Source: Wenjunlia vitaminophila DSM 41686 (GTDB taxonomy: Bacteria; Actinomycetota; Actinomycetes; Streptomycetales; Streptomycetaceae). From it: 64,000 nt of DNA. The position numbers were made by a program, and so were the translations under genes. The notes under the pieces are model-generated. The model was not told the DNA's origin. It did no database searches and worked only from the letters and a program-made list of their open reading frames with translations. The stretch is taken from the NCBI RefSeq assembly GCF_000380165.1, contig NZ_KB904654.1, forward strand, positions 55,427-119,426. The letters are read 5' to 3'. Of the stretch, positions 7,661 to 16,601 are shown in pieces. Numbering within the stretch: position 1 is the stretch's first letter; every line of letters starts with the position of its first letter.

Positions 7661-9606
7661 TCCGCGCCCCGGGCGAGCGGGTTGGGCACGGTGACGTAGA
7701 CGGACTGCCCGTCCACCGGGCCGACGAGTTCGTCCAGGCCGTGCAGCCTGGTCAACAGGTTGGCCTTGCAGCGCAGGGTGGGTGAGTCGAGCAGACGTGC
7801 GGGGAAGGTGGACCGGCCGGCCGCGGCGCCGGTGAGGAAACGGCGGAAGGCGGCCAGCAGGACCCGTTCGTCGGCGAGCCGCTGCGCGCCGAACGAGCCG
7901 ATGAGGCCGAGGACGTTGTTGATCCCCAGGTAGTAGGCGAACCGCTCGTCGGCGACGGCGTCGGCGACGAAGGTGTCACTGGCCGTGCCGATGCCCGGGA
8001 GCCGGGTCTGGAGGTCCTCGCGGCGGGACTCGCGGTAGTAGTAGCCCTGGTTGTCCCGGTACGCACCACCCACCGGCCAGCCGTCGCGGTCGAGGCGGAC
8101 CAGGGTGTTCTGTTGGTGGGCCTCCAGGGCGACGCCGGCCTCCCCGTCCAACCAGAGCACGGGCAGGACGACGCGGTCGAGGTAGCGCAGGAACCACTCC
8201 GTGGCGACCGCGGGGGCCGGGCGTCGGGTGCGCGCGGCCAGGCGGCTCACCAGCACCGCCAGCCGGGAGCGCAGCTCGGTCGCGGGGCGACCGGGCCAGG
8301 GGCGGGGCGCGGTGAGTCCGGCGACGCAGACGACGTCCTCCCCGGGCCGGAACGGGTTGTTCCGCAGCACCACCGCGAAACCCGGGTCCGGCTCGGGATC
8401 GGCCACCGTGAGCCAGGCGGGGTCGCGGACGACGTCGAACCCCGGGTGCGCGGCGTGCCACTGCCGGGCCAGGCCGGTCCGCAACAGCCGGTGCACCTCG
8501 AGTCCCCGGCACAACTCCTTGGGCAGGTTCTCCCGACGGGAGTTGGTGATCCGCAGGGCGAGGGAGAGTTTGGGCATCACCTCGGAGGCCGGACGGTGCA
8601 CGGTGCGCAGCGAGGAGGTGGGGTACCACGGGTCGCCTGCGGGGCCCAGGTCGTGCAGCAGGCCCCGCTCGACCAGGGCCCGCACCCGCGGCTGCCTGGT
8701 CAGGTGTGCGGCCTGCCAGGGGTGGACCGGGAGCGGCACGGTGCCCGGGGGCAGGGGCAACGACGGGCCGGCGAGCTCCGCGGCGAGATGCTCGGCGGGA
8801 ACCACCCGCCCCCGGCGGGTCCACGCCGAGTCCGCTGCCAGGACGGAGCGGTCCACCGCGAACCAGTGCAGCGGGAAACAGCCGCGCAGCTCCGGGGAGT
8901 AGGCGCGGACCCCGGTGTCGTCCAGCGCGTCCCGGCTCTTGGGGGTGGGGTGCAGCGGGTGGCCCAGGACCAGCGCCTGCTCGGCGTCGAGGAACGGGGT
9001 TCTGGCGGCCGCCGCGGGCTCGGCCCGGCGTTCCTCGAGGAACCTCGCGGTGAGCCGCACCGAGTCGGCGACCCTGGCCACCAGGTCGAGGCGGTGCCGC
9101 CGGGCGGCGGGGGCGGCGCCGCTCCCGGCCAGGGCCTCGCGGGTCAACAGGGCCGCGACGGTGACGGCGTCGGCGGGGGCGCCCCCGTCGAGCAGGACCC
9201 GGGAGAACCGGTGGTGGCCGGTGGGCGACCAGTAGCGGATCCGGGCGTGCAGGGCGGTGCCGCTGGTGGGCAGCGGCACACGAAGGACGCCGTCGCCGGG
9301 CTGGACGGGGTGGGTCTCCCTGATCCAGCAGCGCAGCAGGTTCTCCACCGTGGCCGCGTCCGCGGCGGTGTGCGGGTCGGGGTGGGCCAACCAGTCCCGG
9401 CGGCCCACCTGGAGGCGGGGGTCGGGCACCGCGCCCCGGGCTTCCGTCGAGGCGGTGCGACCGGCCGGCTCACCGGGGCCCGACCGGTCGCCGGCGCCCG
9501 ACGGGGGGAGGGGACCTGACGGCTCGTGGGGAGCCGGCCGTGGGGGCGTGGCGCGGGGCCGCTGTGCCGGCAGCGTCAGGGCGGAGGTGTCGGGGGTGGC
9601 GTTCAT
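7657..9606 (-). CDS. IucA/IucC-family NRPS-independent siderophore synthetase (first of two)
   Basis: First gene of the siderophore operon, 649 residues. It carries the standard NIS motif GHPLHPTPKSR (215-225) and, in the C-terminal FhuF-like region, the EAHQQNTL motif. Start ATG 9606 is chosen because TGAGGAGTGA lies five to fourteen bases upstream; a frame open 24 codons further has no such site. Residues 1-60 are a Pro-rich extension. In Streptomyces this locus beside lexA also encodes NIS enzymes distinct from the desferrioxamine cluster. Siderophore genes are usually iron-repressed; only a weak half-site was seen upstream (9751-9769). Confidence 0.88.
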   Translation of the reverse strand: MNATPDTSALTLPAQRPRATPPRPAPHEPSGPLPPSGAGDRSGPGEPAGRTASTEARGAVPDPRLQVGRRDWLAHPDPHTAADAATVENLLRCWIRETHPVQPGDGVLRVPLPTSGTALHARIRYWSPTGHHRFSRVLLDGGAPADAVTVAALLTREALAGSGAAPAARRHRLDLVARVADSVRLTARFLEERRAEPAAAARTPFLDAEQALVLGHPLHPTPKSRDALDDTGVRAYSPELRGCFPLHWFAVDRSVLAADSAWTRRGRVVPAEHLAAELAGPSLPLPPGTVPLPVHPWQAAHLTRQPRVRALVERGLLHDLGPAGDPWYPTSSLRTVHRPASEVMPKLSLALRITNSRRENLPKELCRGLEVHRLLRTGLARQWHAAHPGFDVVRDPAWLTVADPEPDPGFAVVLRNNPFRPGEDVVCVAGLTAPRPWPGRPATELRSRLAVLVSRLAARTRRPAPAVATEWFLRYLDRVVLPVLWLDGEAGVALEAHQQNTLVRLDRDGWPVGGAYRDNQGYYYRESRREDLQTRLPGIGTASDTFVADAVADERFAYYLGINNVLGLIGSFGAQRLADERVLLAAFRRFLTGAAAGRSTFPARLLDSPTLRCKANLLTRLHGLDELVGPVDGQSVYVTVPNPLARGAE

Positions 9607-9948
9607 CAGGTCACTCCTCAAGGGCTCCTTGCCGTACTGGTCCTGGCGGGACGGTGCGGTGCCGCGTGGTGGAACCACCCCGCACGGGACCCCACTTGGG
9701 AGACGGCGCGTGACTCACTTCCCGCTACGGGGTGCGACGAGGCCAGGACGTCAGGTTACGCTCCGCGCCCCGTTCGCGGGGACCAACGAGTGACACCACG
9801 TCCGATCACGGGTGTCGAACCGGGCAGCGTTCCGCGTCGGGAACCGTGCACCCGCGTACCACCGTCCCCGGGGACACCGGCATAGTTAGGAGGCTCGTTC
9901 CTCCGCACCGGGGGAAACAGCACGTCTCAACCAGGGGGATCTCACCCG
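9607..9948. other. divergent intergenic region, siderophore operon / protease lipoprotein
   Basis: This 342-base gap must hold the promoters of both flanking transcripts. At 9751-9769, tcaggttacgctccgcgcc matches 10 of 19 positions of the DmdR/IdeR iron box (TTAGGTTAGGCTAACCTAA), nearly all in the left half, so it is only a weak candidate. A short ggagg/cctcc inverted repeat lies near 9891-9906. No gene is evident. Confidence 0.5.
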
Positions 9949-11103
9949 ATGTCATCGATACGCCGACTCGCAGCCGTCTGTGGCGTGGTCACCGCGCTGC
10001 TGGTGGCGACCGCCTGCGGGCCGGAGGACGACAGTGCCGGCTCTGACACCAGTGGCGGCGCCTCCGCCAGCAAGGACGCCAAGGAGGACTTCAAGCTCCC
10101 TGACGGACTGCCCACCACGCTCGACCAGTTGAAGGACTGGCGGTGGGACGACTGGGAGGGTTGGGCCAAGGAGGCCGCCCAGGACGCGTTCAAGAACCCC
10201 TTGGTGAAGGACCTGTGGGACGCGGCCCGGATGCAGCAGGCGGTGCCCCTCGACATGGAGTTCGACCTCAAGGATGGTGGCGGCGACGGTCAGGACACCA
10301 CCGACCCGGTACCCGACCCGGTGGAGGCGCAGCGGGTGGAGACGCCGTACACCGACCACGCCGCGCCCATCGGGAAGATCTTCTTCGACACGCCGGACAG
10401 TCCAGCGGTGTGCTCGGGAACGGTGATCAAGGACCCGGCGCACCCGGGCAAGAGCAACCTGGTGTGGACGGCGGGGCACTGCGTGCACGGGGGCACCGAG
10501 GGCGGCTGGTACCGCAACATCCAGTTCGTCCCGGCGTACAACAACAAGGGGCAGGACCCCATCAACAACGAGGTCACCGAGGACGACCTGTCCCCTTACG
10601 GCGCCTACTGGGCGGAATGGGTGCAGACCTCGGACCAGTGGATCGAGCAGGGCGCAAGCACCGGCGGCGCGGGGGCGTCCTATGACTACGCGGTGCTGAA
10701 GGTGGTGCCGGTCAACGGCAGCAACAAGTCCCTCGAGGAAACGGTGGGCAACGCCCTCCCGGTGTGGTTCGACGCCCCCTGGGACTCGCTGCGCAAGGGC
10801 GTGACCGCGTACGGGTACCCGGCGGCGCCCCCGTTCGACGGGCAGATCATGCACCGCTGCGACGACACCGGCACCAAACTGTCGCTGGACGAGTCCGCGC
10901 CGACCATGGTCCGCATCGGCTGCACCATGACTGGCGGTTCCAGCGGTGGCGGCTGGGTCACCCTGGGCGAGGACGGGAAGCCCGCACTGGTCAGCAACAC
11001 CTCGATCGGCCCCAACGACAACACCTGGCTGGCCGGCCCGTACCTGGGCGAGGTGGCCCAGGGCGTCTACCAGGAGATCAGCGACAAGTTCGCGGACAGC
11101 TAG
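9949..11103 (+). CDS. trypsin-like serine protease, secreted lipoprotein
   Basis: A 384-residue predicted lipoprotein. The signal peptide ends in the lipobox LVATAC with Cys23 as lipidated residue. A charged, Trp-rich spacer follows (50-100), then a chymotrypsin-fold domain with a complete triad: His177 (WTAGHC), Asp246 (SYDYAVL) and Ser332 (TGGSSGGGW). It should act on the outer face of the membrane; the substrate is unknown. Start ATG 9949 has AGGGGG at 9933-9938. The TAG stop lies within the CTAG that borders the MITE-like element at 11100-11280, so the C-terminus may have been set by that insertion. Confidence 0.88.
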   Translation: MSSIRRLAAVCGVVTALLVATACGPEDDSAGSDTSGGASASKDAKEDFKLPDGLPTTLDQLKDWRWDDWEGWAKEAAQDAFKNPLVKDLWDAARMQQAVPLDMEFDLKDGGGDGQDTTDPVPDPVEAQRVETPYTDHAAPIGKIFFDTPDSPAVCSGTVIKDPAHPGKSNLVWTAGHCVHGGTEGGWYRNIQFVPAYNNKGQDPINNEVTEDDLSPYGAYWAEWVQTSDQWIEQGASTGGAGASYDYAVLKVVPVNGSNKSLEETVGNALPVWFDAPWDSLRKGVTAYGYPAAPPFDGQIMHRCDDTGTKLSLDESAPTMVRIGCTMTGGSSGGGWVTLGEDGKPALVSNTSIGPNDNTWLAGPYLGEVAQGVYQEISDKFADS

Positions 11104-11280
11104 GGCCTGTCTGATGAGTAGCGCCGTCCGCCCGGAGGGCGGGGGTCGCGGCGTCTGGTGCGTGCGATCGCAAGGCGGAGGGTCGTCCTCGTACTGGGCG
11201 TACATGGACGATCCCGACAACGCAGCGAGCGTGCGTGCCAGGCGTCACGACCCAGGCGGGATTTATCAGACAGGCCCTAG
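11100..11280. mobile_element. MITE-like non-autonomous element with 16-bp terminal inverted repeats
   Basis: The ends read CTAGGGCCTGTCTGAT inward from both sides (11100-11115 and the complement at 11265-11280), giving a 181-bp element. The outermost CTAG may be part of the inverted repeat or a 4-bp target duplication; being palindromic it cannot be resolved here. The interior encodes no complete transposase. GGCCTGTCTGAT-type ends recur in Streptomyces genomes next to IS-derived sequences. The left end supplies the protease stop codon. A decayed copy of the right end lies at 20722-20752. Confidence 0.75.
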
Positions 11281-11339
11281 GCACCGGTGCCGGGGTGCGG
11301 ACACCGTGCCCGGCACCGATCGCCAGGCGGCCCGGAACG

Positions 11340-11384
11340 GCACACGGCGGCCCGGCCCCCTGAGGGGGCCGGGCCGCCGTGTGC
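11340..11384. terminator. bidirectional terminator, protease / hflX
   Basis: A perfect 20-bp stem (cacacggcggcccggccccc at 11341-11360 with its complement at 11364-11383) plus one outer G-C pair, around the three-base loop tga. It sits between the convergent protease and hflX genes. Confidence 0.85.
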
Positions 11385-11416
11385 GTGCGTCAGCCGTGGG
11401 GCGGCTCCCGCCCGGG

Positions 11417-12934
11417 CTACCGCTGGGTGGCCACCGCGTACGGGGCCAGGGCACTGGCCAGCAGTTCGTCCACCATGGCCCTGATCCGGGTGCCGTCCGC
11501 GGTGTGCTCCTCGAGCAGGAGCTCGCCCTCGACGTGCAGCCGCGAGACCAGGTCTCCGCGGGTGAACGGCACCAGGGCCTCCACCTCGGTGGACGGGCGG
11601 GGCAGCTCGGCGTCCACCCGGGCCCGGAGCTCCTCGATGCCCTCGCCGGTCCTGGCGGAGACGGCCACCGCGTGCGGTTCGAGCCGCAGCAGCCGCCGCA
11701 GCACCTCGGGGTCGGCCGCGTCAGCCTTGTTGATCACCACGATCTCCGGCACCTCGGAGGCGCCCACCTCGCGGATCACCTCACGCACGGTGGCGAGCTG
11801 GGCCTCCGGCTCGGCGTGCGCACCGTCCACCACGTGGAGGATGAGGTCGGCGTCGGCGACCTCCTCCATGGTGGAGCGGAACGCCTCCACCAGGTCGTGC
11901 GGCAGGTGCCGGACGAATCCGACGGTGTCGGCGAGGGTGTGGACCCGCCCGCTGGGCGTCTGCGCCCTGCGCACGGTCGGGTCCAGGGTGGCGAACAGCG
12001 CGTTCTCCACCAGCACGCCCGCGCCGGTGAGCCGGTTGAGCAGGGAGGACTTCCCCGCGTTGGTGTACCCGGCGATGGCCACCGAGGGCACCCTGTTCTG
12101 CCTGCGCTCGCGACGCTTGAGGTCACGCCCCGTCTTCATGGCCGCGATCTCCCGCCGGAGCCTGGCCATCTTCTGGTTGATCCGGCGACGATCAGTCTCG
12201 ATCTTGGTCTCACCGGGGCCGCGGGTGGCCATGCCGCCTCCGGAGGAACCGGAGCCACCGCCACCCATCTGCCGGGACAGTGACTGACCCCAGCCACGCA
12301 GCCGCGGCAGCATGTACTGCATCTGGGCCAGCGAGACCTGGGCCTTGCCCTCGCGCGACTTGGCGTGCTGGGCGAAGATGTCCAGGATCAACGCGGTCCG
12401 GTCCACGACCTTGACCTTGACGACGTCCTCGAGGTGGATGAGCTGGCCCGGGGTCAGCTCGCCGTCGCACACCACGGTGTCCGCGCCGGTGGCCTCCACG
12501 ATGTCCCGCAGCTCCTGGGCCTTGCCGGAGCCGATGTAGGTCGCCGGGTCGGGCTTGTCGCGGCGCTGGATGACGCCGTCGAGCACCAGGGAGCCCGCGG
12601 TCTCGGCGAGCGCCGCCAGCTCCGCGAGGGAGTTCTCGGCATCCTCGACGGTGCCCGAGGTCCACACGCCGACGAGCACCACCCGCTCCAGACGGAGCTG
12701 CCGGTACTCGACCTCGGTGACGTCCTCGAGCTCGGTGGACAGGCCCACCACCCGACGCAGGGCCGCCCGGTCGGTGCGGTCGAACTGCTCGCCGTCCCAT
12801 TCGTCGGCGTGGCTGAACTCGTCGTCCATCAACGCCTCCGCACGGAGGTCTTCCGGGAGTCGGCCGCCGCGCTTCCCGGCCGCCGCGCCCTTGTCGCCGC
12901 TGTTGGGGTGGCTTGGGTAAAGAACCGAGGTCAT
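11417..12934 (-). CDS. hflX: HflX, ribosome-associated GTPase
   Basis: HflX binds the 50S subunit and splits or rescues stalled ribosomes under stress. The 505-residue protein has the N-terminal HflX domain (VVLVGVWTSGT, TYIGSGKAQELRD), the Gly-rich SRQMGGGGSG linker with GPGETKIE, and a GTPase domain with G1 GYTNAGKSS, G3 DTVGFV and G4 NKAD. Start ATG 12934 has AAAGGA seven bases upstream, and the reading begins MTSVLYPSHP. It is probably a single-gene transcript ending at the 11340-11384 hairpin. The first 60 residues are a charged extension found in actinobacteria. Confidence 0.95.
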   Translation of the reverse strand: MTSVLYPSHPNSGDKGAAAGKRGGRLPEDLRAEALMDDEFSHADEWDGEQFDRTDRAALRRVVGLSTELEDVTEVEYRQLRLERVVLVGVWTSGTVEDAENSLAELAALAETAGSLVLDGVIQRRDKPDPATYIGSGKAQELRDIVEATGADTVVCDGELTPGQLIHLEDVVKVKVVDRTALILDIFAQHAKSREGKAQVSLAQMQYMLPRLRGWGQSLSRQMGGGGSGSSGGGMATRGPGETKIETDRRRINQKMARLRREIAAMKTGRDLKRRERRQNRVPSVAIAGYTNAGKSSLLNRLTGAGVLVENALFATLDPTVRRAQTPSGRVHTLADTVGFVRHLPHDLVEAFRSTMEEVADADLILHVVDGAHAEPEAQLATVREVIREVGASEVPEIVVINKADAADPEVLRRLLRLEPHAVAVSARTGEGIEELRARVDAELPRPSTEVEALVPFTRGDLVSRLHVEGELLLEEHTADGTRIRAMVDELLASALAPYAVATQR

Positions 12935-13152
12935 TGTGTCCTTTGGCTGGGAGACGGAGGAAGGATGGAGAACCCATCGATGGGCACAACGCCGCACTGC
13001 TGGGAAAGATTCCCCGTGAGCGCCCGCGGAACCCCTCGGCCCCGGGCCGCCCGCGGCACCGTGTCGTCCGGACGATCGTCGCACGCGCCGGGGGTCACGT
13101 CACGCAGTTTTCCGACGGCGCGGCGCGCCCGGACAGGCCCGGGACGCCGTCC

Positions 13153-15399
13153 TCAGCCCCGTTCCTCTGCGTTCACCGCCCGGGAGCTGCGCCGCACCCG
13201 GTAGACGTCGTACACCCCGGGAACGTCCCGCATGGCCCGCATCAACGGCTGCAGGGCGTCCGCCGCGGGCAGCTCCACGGTGTAGGTGTGCCGGACCCGC
13301 AGCTCCTTGGGCGGCTCGACGGCCGCGGAGACGATGGCCACCCCCGCCGCCGCGATGGCCTCGGTGAGGTCGGCCAGCAGCCGGGGCCGGCCCAGCGCCT
13401 CGGCCCGCACGGTGACCCGGAGCCCGGAGCCCGCGCCGTGCGCCCAGTCCAGGGCGACGGGGGCCCGCCCGCTGGCCCGCATGCCCTGCACCGCCGCGCA
13501 CTCGGTCCGGTGCACCGCCACGGTCCCGCCCCTGGTCACGAAGCCGGTCACGGCATCCGGGGGAACCGGGGTGCAGCAGCGGGCGAGCCGTACCTGTACG
13601 TCCGGCCGGCCCGGCACCGCCACGGACACCGCCGGGGCGCGGTAGTCGCCGTGGCCGCCGACCAGGGCGCGTCTGCGTCTCTTCGCACGCCCGGGCTCCC
13701 CGGATCGCGCCGGAGCGGGCGGCTCGGCCGGGGCCTGCGGATGGGCCTGGAGCCAGCGGCTGATCGCGATCCGGGCGGCCGGGGTGCGGGCGTAGTCCAT
13801 CCAGTCCGCGGAGGGCCCCGAGGACTCGTCGGACGAGACCAGCAGGTGCAGGACGTCACCGGTGCGCAGGACCGTCGCCAGCGCGGTCAGCCTGCCGTTC
13901 ACGCGCGCGCCGATGCACCGGTGACCCGTCTGCTCCCCCAGTGCGTAGGCGGCGTCCACGCAGGTGGCGCCGGCCGGCAGCTCGACCGTGCGGCCGTCGG
14001 GGGTGAAGACCGCGATCTGTCGGTCCTCGGCGAGCTCCTCGCGCAGCGCGGACCAGAAGGTGTCGGTGTCCGGGGCGTCGCGCTGCCACTGCAGGAGCCG
14101 GGAGAGCCAACCGGGCCTGGTGGGGTCGCCGCGCTCGCCGTCCGCCGGCTGCTCGGGGTCGTTGGCCGCGGAGTGGGGGTTGCCCAGCGCCACGACCCCG
14201 GTCTCGGCCACTCGGTGCATGCGTCTGGTGCGGACGAGCACCTCGGCGATCCCGCCCTCCGGGGTGGCGACCGCTGTGTGCAGGGACTGGTAGAGGTTGA
14301 ACTTGGGGGCGGCGACGAAGTCCTTGAACTCGGCGATCACGGGGGTGAAGCAGGTGTGCAGCTCGCCCAGGACCGCGTAGCAGTCGGCGTCCTCCTCCAC
14401 GACCACCAGCAGCCGCGCGAAGTCGAAGGGGCCGAGATCGCCGGGCGCCACCCCCTGCTTGCGGCGGAACCGGTGCACGGACAGGCAGTGCCGGGCCCGG
14501 ATCGTCACCTCGCCGTCGATCCTCGCCTCCCGCAGCACCTGCCGCACCCGCTCGGCGACCGCGTGGAGCGGCTGCGGCGCGGCCTCGTGCCGCTCGATCA
14601 GTTCCCGGGTGGCGGAGTACTCCTGGGGGTGCAGGGTGGCGAAGACGATGTCCTCGAGCTCCGTCTTGATCACCTGGACGCCCAGCCGTTCGGCGAGGGG
14701 GATCAGCACCTCGCGGGTGACCTTGGCGATCCGCACCTGGCTCGCCGGCTTCATGTGACGGATCGTCCGCATGTTGTGCAGCCGGTCGGCGAGCTTGATC
14801 ACCATGACCCGGACGTCGTTGCCGGTCGCCACCAGCATCTTGCGGAAGGTCTCCGGCTCGGCCGCCGCGCCGTAGTCCACCTTCTCGAGCTTGGTGACCC
14901 CGTCGACCAGGTAGCGGACCTCCTCACCGAACTCCGCGCCCACCTGCTCCAGCGTCACGTCGGTGTCCTCGACGGTGTCATGGAGGAGCGACGCCACCAG
15001 CGTGGTGGTCTCCGCGCCGAGCCCGGCCAGGATCATGGTCACGGCGAGCGGGTGGGTGATGTACGGTTCGCCGCTCTTGCGCATCTGACCGCTGTGCGAG
15101 GAGGCGGCCAGCAGGTAGGCCCGGCGCAGCGCCTCGAGGTCCGCCCTGGGGTGGTGACCGCGGTGCACCTTGACGATGTGCTCCAACGCGTCCGGAACCC
15201 TGGGCTGGCGTCCCGACCCCAGGACGGCGGCGCGGCCCAGCCTGCGCAGCTCCACGCTCCTGGCCCGCCAGCGGGTGGGGGGAGCACGGTGGGGCTCCCG
15301 TGCGGAACCCGAAGCACCCTGCGGGCCCGACGGCGTGACCGACGAGGGCGGGGTGGGTGAGTCCGACGCTTGCGCGGGATTGCGGTCGATGACGCCCAT
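13153..15399 (-). CDS. rshA: RshA-type RelA/SpoT homologue, (p)ppGpp hydrolase/synthetase family
   Basis: A 748-residue RSH protein with HD hydrolase, synthetase, TGS and C-terminal ACT domains. HD-domain motifs look intact (THPLAV, LLHDTVEDTD, KLADRLHNMRT). The synthetase region is divergent: EVQIRT reads EVLVRT, NGYQSLHT reads NLYQSLHT and the AHW motif is missing, though the FDF and EVL acidic residues remain. Position beside dapF and hflX matches S. coelicolor rshA, the second RSH gene besides relA. Start ATG 15399 is chosen for GGAGG five bases upstream; ATG 15414 is an alternative. The family is certain; the balance of synthesis and hydrolysis is not. Confidence 0.88.
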   Translation of the reverse strand: MGVIDRNPAQASDSPTPPSSVTPSGPQGASGSAREPHRAPPTRWRARSVELRRLGRAAVLGSGRQPRVPDALEHIVKVHRGHHPRADLEALRRAYLLAASSHSGQMRKSGEPYITHPLAVTMILAGLGAETTTLVASLLHDTVEDTDVTLEQVGAEFGEEVRYLVDGVTKLEKVDYGAAAEPETFRKMLVATGNDVRVMVIKLADRLHNMRTIRHMKPASQVRIAKVTREVLIPLAERLGVQVIKTELEDIVFATLHPQEYSATRELIERHEAAPQPLHAVAERVRQVLREARIDGEVTIRARHCLSVHRFRRKQGVAPGDLGPFDFARLLVVVEEDADCYAVLGELHTCFTPVIAEFKDFVAAPKFNLYQSLHTAVATPEGGIAEVLVRTRRMHRVAETGVVALGNPHSAANDPEQPADGERGDPTRPGWLSRLLQWQRDAPDTDTFWSALREELAEDRQIAVFTPDGRTVELPAGATCVDAAYALGEQTGHRCIGARVNGRLTALATVLRTGDVLHLLVSSDESSGPSADWMDYARTPAARIAISRWLQAHPQAPAEPPAPARSGEPGRAKRRRRALVGGHGDYRAPAVSVAVPGRPDVQVRLARCCTPVPPDAVTGFVTRGGTVAVHRTECAAVQGMRASGRAPVALDWAHGAGSGLRVTVRAEALGRPRLLADLTEAIAAAGVAIVSAAVEPPKELRVRHTYTVELPAADALQPLMRAMRDVPGVYDVYRVRRSSRAVNAEERG

Positions 15400-15628
15400 G
15401 GGCTCCTCCGGCATGCGATCACCGGCGATGGGCGGCCACCGTCGGTGCTTGATGCTACCGACCCCACCATGCGGCGCGAGCCGCCTCTCGGTGGGAGTGA
15501 GCCACATCACCCCATCAGGCGATGGCCAACGCGGGCAAGGAGACTGACGGGGAATCCGAACGCGGACGCCAGGGCCGGGAGTGGCACCGGACCCGGCGCC
15601 TGACTCACCGTCCAGCAGGCCCGCCCCG

Positions 15629-16546
15629 TCAACGCCCCCGGGCCAGCCGCCCGGACAACCAGCCGGGGTCGATCTCACCGCGGGCGACGATCACCGCGGG
15701 ACCGGTCATCTCCACCCCGCCGTCCACCCGCTCGGTGATCACCAGTCGGCCCCCGGGCAGTGTCACGGTGTAGGTGACCGGACGGCCGGTGGCCCGGGGG
15801 TCGAGCCCGTCCCGGCGCGCCGCGGCGACCATCACCGCGCAGGCACCCGTCCCGCAGGAGCGGGTCTCGCCGGATCCGCGCTCGTGCACCCGCATGGCCA
15901 CCTGACGGACGCCGACCTCGGTCACGAACTCCACGTTCACCCCGGCGGGAAAGGCCGTCGCGGGGGTGACCCGGGGCGGGGTCAGCAGGTCGCCGGCGTG
16001 CGCGAGGTCGTCGACGAAGGCGACCGCGTGGGGGTTCCCCATGTCCACCTTCCGGGCCGGCCAGCGGTGCCCGGCGACGGCGACCTCGATGCCGTCGCTC
16101 TCCGGGAGCACCGCGGGCCCCATGTCCACGGTGATCTCCCCGGGCGTCCCGTCCGGCTCCGCCTTGGCCAGGTGCACGTGCTTGACCCCGGCCCTGGTGG
16201 CCACGGCCAGGTCACCCGCCGGGACGAGGCCCGCCTCGGCGAGGTGGCGGGCGAAGACCCGGATGCCGTTGCCACACATCTCGGCCACGCTGCCGTCGGC
16301 GTTGCGGTAGTCCATGAACCACTCGGCCTCGGCGGCCATGCCGGCGGCCTCGGGGTGTGCGGCGCAACGCACCGCCCGCAGCAGTCCGTCCCCGCCGACG
16401 CCCGCCCTGCGGTCACACAGCAGGGCCACCGTCCCCGCGGACAGCTCGAGCAGCCCGTCGGGGTCCGGGACGATGACGAAGTCGTTCTCGGTGCCGTGTC
16501 CCTTGAGGAAGGGGATCGGCGCGGGAGGTGGTGCTTGGTCGCTCAC
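15629..16546 (-). CDS. dapF: diaminopimelate epimerase
   Basis: DapF converts LL- to meso-diaminopimelate in lysine and peptidoglycan synthesis. The 305-residue protein has both catalytic Cys in standard settings: Cys91 in AEMCGNGIRVF and Cys231 in GETRSCGTGAC. The length is slightly above the family norm, as in other Streptomyces. The start is the GTG at 16544-16546. It precedes rshA on the same strand by 229 bases, so it could be separately transcribed. Confidence 0.96.
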   Translation of the reverse strand: MSDQAPPPAPIPFLKGHGTENDFVIVPDPDGLLELSAGTVALLCDRRAGVGGDGLLRAVRCAAHPEAAGMAAEAEWFMDYRNADGSVAEMCGNGIRVFARHLAEAGLVPAGDLAVATRAGVKHVHLAKAEPDGTPGEITVDMGPAVLPESDGIEVAVAGHRWPARKVDMGNPHAVAFVDDLAHAGDLLTPPRVTPATAFPAGVNVEFVTEVGVRQVAMRVHERGSGETRSCGTGACAVMVAAARRDGLDPRATGRPVTYTVTLPGGRLVITERVDGGVEMTGPAVIVARGEIDPGWLSGRLARGR

Positions 16547-16601
16547 GGTTCAAGGATACGTTTCGCACCGGCCCCGGCCCGTCCGTGCCGGTGCGCGGGG
16601 G

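Noticed and set aside
11078..11284. 68-codon minus-strand frame inside the MITE-like element
   Set aside because: Too short and without transposase motifs; at most a remnant of the parental element.
12913..15360. Long plus-strand open frame (about 815 codons) across rshA
   Set aside because: Shadow of rshA in another frame; composition is typical of reverse-complement GC-rich codons and no ribosome binding site is present.
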